Below the pieces are notes generated by a model that saw only the letters and a list, made by a program, of their open reading frames with translations, ran no database searches and was not told the DNA's origin. Of a stretch of DNA of 64,000 bases, positions 45,214 to 53,244 are shown one piece after another (within the stretch, counting starts at the first letter, position 1; each line of letters starts with the position of its first letter). The stretch comes from Candidatus Obscuribacter sp. GTDB lineage: Bacteria; Cyanobacteriota; Vampirovibrionia; Obscuribacterales; Obscuribacteraceae. Both the position numbers and the translations under genes were made by a program. The DNA lies in the NCBI GenBank assembly GCA_016712465.1, contig JADJQZ010000001.1, forward strand, positions 1,302,001 through 1,366,000, given 5' to 3'.

Positions 45214-45326
45214 GCCCTGTATCACCAATTTGCTCCGGCTTTTATTTGTTTCCAACTGGCCCCGACCATTTACTGTTATCTTAAGAGCATCTTTCCTATT
45301 TTCGCTTGATTTGAGAGCAATTTCCA

Positions 45327-46931
45327 GTGATGAGCGGCGAACTTCTTGCAGACCCGGTAGTAAAACGGTTTAAAAAAGATTTCTGCAAGCTGCTTCCGCC
45401 TCAAGTCGGGACCGATGACCGTCTTTCCCTGCCGCCCCTGGTTGTGGCTCTGTCAGGCGGTGCCGACAGCGTTTTCTTGCTTGCCGCCCTCAAGAGTTTG
45501 TATGCCGATGGGGGGCAGGAAGCGCTTCTTACTGCCTGTCATGTCAATCACAATGTGAGAGCGGCGGCGTTAGACGATGAGAATTTTTGTCGAGAACTTT
45601 GCCTGCGCCTGGCAGTCAGCTTTCGCTGCCGCGTTCTTGCGCCTGGGCCGGGCGATGAAGCCAGGCTGAGAAAAGCTCGTTATCAGGCCCTGGCCGAGGA
45701 ATGTGCTGAGGCAGGCGCACCATATCTGGTGAGTGGTCATCACCTCGATGATCAAATCGAGACAGTGCTTTTCCGGATCTTGCGGGGGACTGCCGCTGCC
45801 GGGGCTGTTTCCATGCGAGGGCGGGCGGCTTTGCCTGAGTCTGAGGGCGGGCTGAATATCTTGCGACCGCTACTTGGCTGGTCCAAACTTGACATATTGA
45901 CTGCCCTGGAGGAGGCGCGCTTGCCCCATGTGGAGGATGAAAGCAATGCGGAAGCATCTTACAGCCGCAACTTCCTCCGTCATAAGCTTTTACCTGTTAT
46001 TGAAAAACGATTCCCAGCCGTCAGGCAAAATATCGAGCATTTTCGCAGGGGCCTTGAAAGGGATGAAGACTACTTCCATGAGCTTGTGGAGGAAGCCCGG
46101 AGCGAATGTTTCGTCTATTGCCGGGAGGGCGTGGCCCTCAGCCGCCGGGGCTACGAAAGCTTACCGGAGGCTATCAGGAGTCGCATTCTGGTTGCTTTCC
46201 TGCGGCGCTGCAAAGTAGAGCCCGATTATCATTGCCTGGAACGCCTGCAATCGGTTCTGGAGGGACGCTCGCCGCGGCAGAGCATCAAGGACGGGCTTTC
46301 CGCCTACCTTCTTGACGACGGGCTCCTTTACTTGCAACCCGAGGGTCAAGAGGCAGATGCCGTATCGGAGTCGGAACTTGTGCGATTGTCCGGTTTAATG
46401 GCGCCCGTTTTGGTGCCCCTGCCGGTGCTGGCTGGCGGCAGTCTGACCGTGCCTGTGGCCTGGCTCAATATGGCCGTCAAGGTGGACTGCCTGGCTGAGG
46501 CGGTAGGGTCTGACTCGCCTCCATCGGCACTGGTTCAATATGTGAAGTTGTCGGGGGGCAGTGCCCTTCATTTTCGTCCCCGGCGACCGGGCGATCGCTT
46601 TTTTACTTCAAAAGAACGTTCTTTCAAGACCTTTCTGCATCGTCAGGGCGGGCGCCAGGGGCAGACTCTCAAGAACCTCATGCAGGGCGGCGACGAGCCC
46701 GCTTCCCTGGCTTACGGGGCGGCCATGCGGCGGCTTTTCAATGAGAATGGAAGGGGCCTGGCCCTCAGGCTTTTGCCGGTACTGGCCGCCGGGGAGCAAG
46801 TGCTCTGGGCGCCGGGCCTTGCCGTTTCGGGGCTCTGCCTGGGCGGGGGAGTTCCCACCCATCGGCTGGAACTTTTACCACTCAGTCAACATCATGAAAA
46901 CATTGGAGCCGGGGCAAGCACAACTTGCTAA
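45327..46931 (+). CDS. tilS: tRNA(Ile)-lysidine synthetase
   Basis: 534 residues. TilS attaches lysine to C34 of the CAU isoleucine tRNA so that it reads AUA. The PP-loop VALSGGADSVFLLAAL (SGGADS at 43-48), the HVNHNVR and SGHHLDDQIETVLFRILRG motifs are intact, and the C-terminal tRNA-binding domain (FRPRRPGDRF...KTFLHRQGG) is present. The start is either GTG at 45327 or the next codon ATG. It precedes ftsH, a gene order common across bacteria. Confidence 0.93.
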   Translation: MMSGELLADPVVKRFKKDFCKLLPPQVGTDDRLSLPPLVVALSGGADSVFLLAALKSLYADGGQEALLTACHVNHNVRAAALDDENFCRELCLRLAVSFRCRVLAPGPGDEARLRKARYQALAEECAEAGAPYLVSGHHLDDQIETVLFRILRGTAAAGAVSMRGRAALPESEGGLNILRPLLGWSKLDILTALEEARLPHVEDESNAEASYSRNFLRHKLLPVIEKRFPAVRQNIEHFRRGLERDEDYFHELVEEARSECFVYCREGVALSRRGYESLPEAIRSRILVAFLRRCKVEPDYHCLERLQSVLEGRSPRQSIKDGLSAYLLDDGLLYLQPEGQEADAVSESELVRLSGLMAPVLVPLPVLAGGSLTVPVAWLNMAVKVDCLAEAVGSDSPPSALVQYVKLSGGSALHFRPRRPGDRFFTSKERSFKTFLHRQGGRQGQTLKNLMQGGDEPASLAYGAAMRRLFNENGRGLALRLLPVLAAGEQVLWAPGLAVSGLCLGGGVPTHRLELLPLSQHHENIGAGASTTC

Positions 46932-47029
46932 TATGAAATAGTAATGTTACCAACGGTTAGATAATTTATCGCTTGCCAGGGTGTCAACTCTGCGATGACG
47001 GGGCGCCACGGGGCTTCTCCCGCCGAAAG

Positions 47030-47038
47030 TGTTATAAT
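47030..47038 (+). promoter_or_regulatory. Extended -10 promoter for ftsH
   Basis: TGTTATAAT (TG-n-TATAAT), 39 bp before the ftsH ATG. No good -35 is visible at the right distance, consistent with an extended -10 promoter. ftsH may thus be transcribed separately from tilS. Confidence 0.5.
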
Positions 47039-47076
47039 TTGGGGCTGTTTGATATGGAATTCCCAAGGCGGATGAA

Positions 47077-49068
47077 ATGAAGAAGTACGGTACAACCTGG
47101 GCCGTTTTGCTCATGCTCTTAATTCTGGTGATATTCGCCGTTTCTCTGGCGAGTATGGGCAAGCGGGAAGAGCAACTTACCTATTCCGGGTTTATCAACT
47201 TGATCCGGGAAGGCAAAGCTAACGAGATCAAGAAGGTGACTATCGCCAACGGCGAAGATGTCATCATGGTGCAACTGCAAAATCCCGAAAACGAGCGGGA
47301 AAGACCTGTGGTTGTGCCCAGTGAAGCCAAGGAAGATCTGGTCAAGGAACTAAACAAGGCCAATATCAATTTTGAGGTCAAAGGTGTAGACCGCTCGGCC
47401 ATGCTCTTCAGTATGGTCAGCTCCTTCTTCCTGCCCATTTTGATTGTGGTGGGCTTTTTGTTCATGGTGCGCTCCGCCCAGTCCGGCGGCAACCAGGCCA
47501 TGAGTTTTGGCCGCAGCCGGGCCAAGCTTATGATGGATAACAAAGTAAAAGTCTGCTTCAACGATGTGGCCGGTATCGACGAGGCCAAACAGGAATTGCA
47601 GGAGATCGTGGATTTCCTCAAGAGTCCTGAAAAATTCCAGGCTCTCGGTGCCCGTATCCCCCGGGGCGTGCTCCTGGTAGGTTCGCCCGGTACCGGTAAG
47701 ACCCTGCTTGCCAAAGCCGTCGCCGGCGAGGCGGGGGTACCCTTCTTTAGCATTTCCGGCTCTGATTTCGTAGAAATGTTCGTCGGTGTTGGTGCTTCCC
47801 GTGTGAGAGACCTCTTCGACCAGGCCAAGAAACAGGCGCCCTGCATCGTCTTCGTAGATGAAATCGATGCCGTAGGCAGACAGCGCGGCGCCGGTCTCGG
47901 CGGCGGTCATGATGAAAGAGAACAGACCCTCAACCAGCTCCTGGTGGAGATGGACGGTTTTGAAGGCAGCACCGGCATCATCGTTGTAGCTGCCACCAAC
48001 CGCCCCGACATTCTCGACTCCGCCCTCCTGCGTCCGGGTCGCTTCGACCGCCAGGTGGTGATTGACAGACCCGATGTGAGCGGGCGAGAACAAATTCTCA
48101 ACGTGCACGGCAAGGGCAAACCCCTGGCCAAAGATGTAGACCTGAAGATTTTGGCCCGGCGCACCCCCGGCTTCACCGGCGCCGACCTGAGCAACCTCAT
48201 CAACGAAGCTGCTTTGATTGCCGCCCGGGCCGACAAGCGTGAAATTGAAATGACCGATCTGGAACTGGCCATCGACAAGGTCATTGCCGGACCGGAGAAG
48301 CGCTCCCGCCTTATCCCTCCGAAAGAGAAAGAGATGACCGCCTACCATGAAGTCGGTCATGCGCTCATGAATGTCCTCCTCCCCCACGCCCATCCCCTGC
48401 ACAAAGTGACAATCATTCCCCGGGGCTTTGCCCTTGGTCTGACCATGGCTGTGCCGGAGGAAGATGTGCTCTCCATGACCAAGGCCATGATCGTTGATCA
48501 GATTGGTGTATGTCTGGGCGGTAGAGTGGCTGAGGAAGTAGTTTACGGTGATGTCACCACGGGCGCTCAGAACGACCTCGAGAAGAGCACCGGGCTGGCC
48601 CGGCGCATGGTTACCGAGTTCGGCATGAGCGAAAGACTGGGACCGATGACTTTCGGCAAGCGCCATGAACAGGTCTTCCTCGGTCGTGATTTCGGTCATG
48701 AGCGTGATTACGGTGAGAACATCGCCACTGCCATCGACGAAGAAGTTTCGGAAATTATTTCCGGACAGTACGCCCGGGTGAAGGAGTTACTCCTGACCCA
48801 TCGCCCCCACATGGATGCGCTTGTGAAGGCACTCTTAGAGAAGGAAACCCTGGACAAAAAAGAAGTTGACGCCATTCTGGAAGAGGTGAATCGTCGCCTT
48901 GCCCTCGGTGAAGATCCGACAAGCCCCAGTTCTTCCGACAATGATCGGCAAGAGCCTCCTTCGGCGGTGATTGTCACCCGCGAAGAAGAGAAGCAACCGG
49001 TTATGAAAGAGAGTCAGAACGATAGCGGCGGCGACGCCAGCCCCGGCTTGACTCCCAAGTTCGCCTGA
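47077..49068 (+). CDS. ftsH: ATP-dependent zinc metalloprotease FtsH
   Basis: 663 residues. FtsH is a membrane-bound AAA protease that degrades damaged or short-lived proteins. Two N-terminal transmembrane helices (8-26 and ~108-131) flank a small periplasmic domain. The AAA module has Walker A GSPGTGKT (202-209), Walker B IVFVDEIDAVG and the SRH (ATNRPDILDSALLRPGRFDR). The zinc site is HEVGH (424-428). The tail is low-complexity. ATG follows AAGGCGG. Confidence 0.97.
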   Translation: MKKYGTTWAVLLMLLILVIFAVSLASMGKREEQLTYSGFINLIREGKANEIKKVTIANGEDVIMVQLQNPENERERPVVVPSEAKEDLVKELNKANINFEVKGVDRSAMLFSMVSSFFLPILIVVGFLFMVRSAQSGGNQAMSFGRSRAKLMMDNKVKVCFNDVAGIDEAKQELQEIVDFLKSPEKFQALGARIPRGVLLVGSPGTGKTLLAKAVAGEAGVPFFSISGSDFVEMFVGVGASRVRDLFDQAKKQAPCIVFVDEIDAVGRQRGAGLGGGHDEREQTLNQLLVEMDGFEGSTGIIVVAATNRPDILDSALLRPGRFDRQVVIDRPDVSGREQILNVHGKGKPLAKDVDLKILARRTPGFTGADLSNLINEAALIAARADKREIEMTDLELAIDKVIAGPEKRSRLIPPKEKEMTAYHEVGHALMNVLLPHAHPLHKVTIIPRGFALGLTMAVPEEDVLSMTKAMIVDQIGVCLGGRVAEEVVYGDVTTGAQNDLEKSTGLARRMVTEFGMSERLGPMTFGKRHEQVFLGRDFGHERDYGENIATAIDEEVSEIISGQYARVKELLLTHRPHMDALVKALLEKETLDKKEVDAILEEVNRRLALGEDPTSPSSSDNDRQEPPSAVIVTREEEKQPVMKESQNDSGGDASPGLTPKFA

Positions 49069-49110
49069 TCCTGTTGTAATTGCGGCAGAGTCGACTTTTA
49101 CGAAACTTTC

Positions 49111-49156
49111 ACAACCTCTAAGTAAACTGGGTTCACCCCCAAAACTTAGAGGTTGT
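49111..49156 (+). promoter_or_regulatory. Hairpin that hides the amidase ribosome-binding site
   Basis: ACAACCTCTAAGT (49111-49123) and ACTTAGAGGTTGT (49144-49156) form a perfect 13-bp stem with a 20-nt loop. The right arm contains GAGG, the Shine-Dalgarno of the amidase starting with TTG at 49161. When folded, the site should be blocked. It may also act as an ftsH terminator or as an operator in DNA form. Confidence 0.55.
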
Positions 49157-49160
49157 TGCT

Positions 49161-50012
49161 TTGGTAAACGCTTTTTCCAAAACGGCGCTGGAATCGGAGC
49201 CTGATCTTGCCGGTCGGCAAGACCATAACGGCATTACTTTTGCTGACGTAAACGCTTTTCAGCCCGCGGTTTTGAAAGGCGACCAGCAAAACTCCCTGCA
49301 ACTTGTGGCTGCCGGTGGTGAGGTGCCGAAGACCAAAACCGTCTACGTCGATATCGGTCATTGCACTAGCGGCGAGCGGAATCCTTTAGGGGTGGGCGGC
49401 AGCGATCAGGGCTTTGCCGGTCCCGGCTATTCCGAATGCGATATCAACAAGGCCGTAGGCAAGGAGCTCATGAAAGAGCTCAAGAACATGGGACTTTATG
49501 TTGTTCCTACCTGGGATGTGAATAATCCGCCGCCGCCGGTGCCTAAAAGTCAGGATCTCGATCGCCGTATCGATACTGTCAATCGGGATGTAGCCAAATA
49601 TGGCGATGATGCTGTCTATGTCAGTATTCATCACGATTCCGATACCACCAAGCAAGGTGGGCAGTGTGTCTTTTACGCCGCCACCAAGCGTGAGGAAAGC
49701 CAGGTGCTGGCCCGCTCCATTCAAGCAAACGCCTGGCAAGTGCGGGAACGTGAAGGGGTGAAGGATTGCATCAACCCCGATACGGCCACCGGCAAGGGTT
49801 ATCTGGATGGCTTGCGTCGCACTAACGCTATTGGAGTGCTCATTGAAGGCGCCAACGTTCAAAATCCTCGCGACCGGGCCCTTATGCCCCAGAGTCGTTT
49901 TCAACAGCTAGAGGCAAAGGGTATCGCTCAGGGCATTTTCAATTACTTCAATCTCCGTCCGGGGCAGGAGCGGCCTTATTCGTCCGCTATTCGCCAGCGC
50001 TTCGGTCTTTGA
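49161..50012 (+). CDS. N-acetylmuramoyl-L-alanine amidase (Amidase_3 fold)
   Basis: 283 residues from TTG. The Amidase_3 zinc site is visible: His67 (VYVDIGHCTS), Glu92 (GYSECDINKAV), His157 (YVSIHHDSD), and the catalytic Glu229 (VLIEGANVQNPRD). These enzymes cut the bond between MurNAc and the peptide in cell walls. There is no signal peptide and the first ~55 residues are poorly conserved, so how it would reach the wall is unclear. Confidence 0.8.
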   Translation: MVNAFSKTALESEPDLAGRQDHNGITFADVNAFQPAVLKGDQQNSLQLVAAGGEVPKTKTVYVDIGHCTSGERNPLGVGGSDQGFAGPGYSECDINKAVGKELMKELKNMGLYVVPTWDVNNPPPPVPKSQDLDRRIDTVNRDVAKYGDDAVYVSIHHDSDTTKQGGQCVFYAATKREESQVLARSIQANAWQVREREGVKDCINPDTATGKGYLDGLRRTNAIGVLIEGANVQNPRDRALMPQSRFQQLEAKGIAQGIFNYFNLRPGQERPYSSAIRQRFGL

Positions 50013-50145
50013 GGCTTGTAAATAATTAGGCCATACTTAAGAGTTTTCTTGAGTCAGACAGTTACTTAACGGTTCGTGATAATCTAGCCAGCTAATAGTT
50101 AGTTGTCCAGAGTCCGTACAACTGTCAGTTTCGGAGGGTCTTAGC

Positions 50146-51639
50146 GTGGCCGTCGTTCAAGAAAAAGAACTACTTTGCAAGGAATTCCTTTCCCGCCCCA
50201 AACAGCTTCTCATTGATGGGAAGTGGGTTAATTCAGTATCGGGAAAAACTTTTGAGACACTGAATCCGGCAACGGAAGAGGTACTTTGCCGTGTTGCCGA
50301 AGGCGGCAAGGAAGATGTGGATAAGGCCGTCAAAGCTGCTCGTAGAGCCTTTGAAACCGGTCCCTGGCGCAAGATGAGCACCGCCGAGCGGGCGCGCATC
50401 ATGCTTAGATTGGCCGACCTGATTGAAAAGCATGCCGACGAGTTGGCTCAGATTGAGACCCTCGACAATGGTAAGCCGATTAATGAATCTCGCTACGTGG
50501 ATGTTCCGCAGACAGTTGAGACCTTCCGGTACTACGCCGGTTGGGCGACCAAACTGGAAGGCGAAACCATCAATGCCAACACCAATTTCTTCACCTACAC
50601 CTTGAGAGAGCCCGTCGGTGTGGTTGGTCAGATCATCCCCTGGAACTTCCCCATGCTCATGTTGGCATGGAAGTGGGGTCCTGCTCTGGCTGCCGGTAAC
50701 TGCGTGGTTCTCAAGCCGGCCGAACAGACTCCTCTTTCCGCTCTCAGAATTGGTGAGTTGGCTCTGGAAGCCGGCTTCCCTGATGGCGTCATCAACATCA
50801 TCACTGGTTTTGGTGCCGATTCTGCCGGTGAAGCAATCTCTCACCACATGGACATCGACAAAGTCGCCTTCACAGGCGAAGACAAGACCGGCAAATTGAT
50901 TGTTCAAGCTTCCACCACTAACCTCAAGAGAGTTTCTCTGGAGCTTGGCGGCAAAGCTCCCAACATCGTTTTTGCCGATGCCGATATCGATGCCGCCGTT
51001 AAAGGCGCCATCACCGGTATCTTCTTCAACCAGGGTCAGGTCTGCTGCGCAGGCTCCAGGCTCTTCTTAGAGAAGAACATCCACGACGAGTTCATGACCA
51101 AGCTCACCGAGCGTATCGGTAAGATGCGCCAGGGCGAAGGTATGGATGAGAAGACCCATATCGGACCTCAGGTCTCCAAAGAACAGCAAGAACGTATCTT
51201 GAACTATATCGGCATTGCCAAAGGCGAAGGCGCCAAATTGGCTTGTGGTGGAGAAGCCCCGGCTGAAATGAAGAAAGGCTATTTCGTTAAGCCTACCGTC
51301 TTCACCGGCGTCAACAACGATATGAGAATTGCCCAGGAAGAAGTCTTTGGTCCGGTTCTGGCCGTGATACCTTTCGGCACCATGGATGAAGTTGCCGAGC
51401 AGGCCAATAAGACCACTTTCGGTCTCTCCGGTGCGGTCTGGACCCGCGACGTTAAGAAGGCTCATAAATTTGCCAGCCACATCAAAGCCGGCACAATCTG
51501 GGTCAACTGCTACAACGTCTTCGATCCGGCTGTTCCCTTCGGCGGCTACAAAATGAGCGGCTATGGTCGTGAGCTCGGTAAGCATTCCATCGAGCTTTAC
51601 ACTAATATCAAGTCGGTCTGGGTAAATATGATGGACTAA
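50146..51639 (+). CDS. NAD(P)-dependent aldehyde dehydrogenase
   Basis: 497 residues from GTG with GGAGGG upstream. Catalytic Glu lies in LELGGKAPNIVFADAD and the nucleophile Cys in FNQGQVCCAGSRLF. The cofactor site includes IIPWNFPMLMLAWKWGPALA and KPAEQTPLSAL. Length and motifs are those of the broad ALDH1/ALDH2-like group. The substrate is unknown. It is a single-gene unit with its own terminator. Confidence 0.93.
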   Translation: MAVVQEKELLCKEFLSRPKQLLIDGKWVNSVSGKTFETLNPATEEVLCRVAEGGKEDVDKAVKAARRAFETGPWRKMSTAERARIMLRLADLIEKHADELAQIETLDNGKPINESRYVDVPQTVETFRYYAGWATKLEGETINANTNFFTYTLREPVGVVGQIIPWNFPMLMLAWKWGPALAAGNCVVLKPAEQTPLSALRIGELALEAGFPDGVINIITGFGADSAGEAISHHMDIDKVAFTGEDKTGKLIVQASTTNLKRVSLELGGKAPNIVFADADIDAAVKGAITGIFFNQGQVCCAGSRLFLEKNIHDEFMTKLTERIGKMRQGEGMDEKTHIGPQVSKEQQERILNYIGIAKGEGAKLACGGEAPAEMKKGYFVKPTVFTGVNNDMRIAQEEVFGPVLAVIPFGTMDEVAEQANKTTFGLSGAVWTRDVKKAHKFASHIKAGTIWVNCYNVFDPAVPFGGYKMSGYGRELGKHSIELYTNIKSVWVNMMD

Positions 51640-51680
51640 GTTGAGAATTTCTCTCAACTAAAATCCAGTCTTCTAAAAGC

Positions 51681-51718
51681 AAGAGGAACTGCCCTGGCGG
51701 CGGTTCCTCTTCTGTTTT
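51681..51718 (+). terminator. Rho-independent terminator after the aldehyde dehydrogenase gene
   Basis: AAGAGGAAC (51681-51689) pairs with GTTCCTCTT (51703-51711), with a further GCC/GGC inner stem, followed by CTGTTTT. Confidence 0.85.
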
Positions 51719-52270
51719 GAGGAGTGAGTTTGCATCTAAACGAATTAATTCTATCTACCGCTTAGCTTCCGGTAGCTGAATTCACGGGTCAAGAGGAGTG
51801 TGTAGTTTCACTACGAGCATTATTATGGGACTGAACAAAAGGGCTTCCGCCCATTACCGGCCTGTCTTTTCGCCGCAGAGAATGCAGAACCGGCCCGGGT
51901 CTTTTGTGTAGGGATGATGTTCAGCCACTAAGCCTCAGTTTCCGCATGGGGAGCTAGGCTTACTTTCAACCACTTGGTTTCTGCCGAAAATGGTGGCCAA
52001 CGCCGAGCCTTGCTGACTTAAGCACCCTGACCTATACTGGGAATATGGTGATTCTCATACGTTGGATTTTTTCTTTTAGCATAGTCAAAGTAAAAGTCTG
52101 ATTTTTGTATGATTGGTTGGCTGGGTGCTTGGTACTGCGAGGCGTTTTCTTGGTGGGAAGCGCTGAGAGTGCGAATTTCGAGCAAATATATAGCTTGACG
52201 GAAAAGCCCTTGAGGTTCTCCTCCGGACGCACTTTTGTTTCTCGTTGTGCCACTTTTGAAAGGCGAATTT
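51719..52270. other. Intergenic region with several RNA-like hairpins
   Basis: About 550 bp without a supported gene. It contains CTACCG/CGGTAG (51755-51775), GTAG/CTAC (51802-51814) and a larger closed structure, 51831-51924. In it, CTGAAC pairs with GTTCAG, ACAAAAG with CTTTTGT, and inside are GGGC/GCCC and a CCGG/CTG-containing stem. This could be a structured leader or small RNA. I match it to no known family. Confidence 0.3.
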
Positions 52271-52915
52271 ATGAGCACAAAAGAATATATTGAGCCCGAG
52301 GCCCTCTTGAGGGGCTTGTCGGAAACTATCCGACAGCGTAGAAAAGTATTGAAAATCAGTCAGGAGGACCTTTCTCGTAGTGCCGGTTTTGCCCGCGGTT
52401 ATCTCAGTGATATCGAGCGTGGTGCGCGCAGCTTCAGCATCAAAAATCTGGCGCGTCTGTCCAATGTTCTTAAAACCTGTCCCTCTGCCCTCCTATCCAC
52501 TACCGAGAAGCGTCTGAACGGCAGCAGTGTATTCGCCGATTTTCGTCTTGATTTGCCGCTTATAGGTGCGCTTCTGGGAAAGCCTGATCGGGCTCTTGCG
52601 ATCGTAGACGCCAAGCAAGCCGACTTCCCTTTGATTTTCGTATCGGATACTTTCTCTCAGATCTTTGGCTACGACAGAGATGAAGCCATTGGTCGAAACT
52701 TCAGTTTTCTTTTGCGCGGAGAACTCTATCAGGAAGGCCTGAAGACTGTCTGCCAGGCTGTAGAAAACAAAACCTCTTGTGTGGCTACCCTGAAGATTTA
52801 CTGTAAAGACGAAACTGTGCTCATGGGCGAAGTTTCCAGTTCGCCGGTTCTGGACGATAAGGGCGAGGTCCTTTACGTGGTCTGCCTTTATCAGGGCGCT
52901 TCTGTTTCCGAGTAA
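52271..52915 (+). CDS. XRE-type HTH regulator with a LOV-like PAS domain
   Basis: 214 residues from the ATG at 52271 (GAAAGG upstream). Residues ~15-70 are an XRE-family helix-turn-helix (LSETIRQRRKVLKISQEDLS...GYLSDIERGARS). Residues ~105-210 are a PAS domain with LOV-like pattern (LIFVSDTFSQIFGYDRDEAIGRNFSFLL, then SSSPVLDDKGEVLYVV). The photo-active Cys in GRNCRFL is Phe here (GRNFSFL), so light sensing by that chemistry is ruled out. It lies just upstream of the purine operon, which makes that operon a candidate target. Confidence 0.8.
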   Translation: MSTKEYIEPEALLRGLSETIRQRRKVLKISQEDLSRSAGFARGYLSDIERGARSFSIKNLARLSNVLKTCPSALLSTTEKRLNGSSVFADFRLDLPLIGALLGKPDRALAIVDAKQADFPLIFVSDTFSQIFGYDRDEAIGRNFSFLLRGELYQEGLKTVCQAVENKTSCVATLKIYCKDETVLMGEVSSSPVLDDKGEVLYVVCLYQGASVSE

Positions 52916-53244
52916 GCCTGGTCTTGCTCGCAGGCTGAATTTAGTTTGGAAAGTCTGCAGGGTGGATGATTTTTGCCGGTTTTGCCAAGTGCAAACTACT
53001 GTTTGTTCAGGCGGTCCTTTTTTGCTTACCAGCGGCTCTTTGATGGGGAAGCCGCGCCAAGTTGAGGCAGTCATGTAAAGATGTGTGGGAATTTACCTGA
53101 CATTTTTTCGCATTGGCTTGGAATTTCCTCTTTCTTCTCGTAACCTAGAGAGGATCGTTACCGATCTTGGATAAGAGGTGGCGACGCCGGGATTGGTGTG
53201 TCCCGGCAGATCCGTTTGGTTTAAAGCAAACCGGGAGTATCAAT
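52916..53244 (+). promoter_or_regulatory. Purine-operon leader with candidate promoter and hairpins
   Basis: A possible promoter is TTGGAA (53118-53123), a 17-bp spacer and TAACCT (53141-53146). The leader after it can form GATCG/CGATC (53154-53167), GCCGGGA/TCCCGGC (53186-53207) and GGTTT/AAACC (53218-53232) hairpins. It does not match the purine riboswitch consensus. No PurR box is recognised. Confidence 0.4.

Noticed and set aside
47350..48699. 449-residue minus-strand open frame
   Set aside because: Opposite the conserved AAA and protease region of ftsH, an antisense shadow.
53167..53244. Upstream start of purF
   Set aside because: PurF must begin Met-Cys so that the Cys becomes the N-terminal nucleophile, which fixes the start at 53245.
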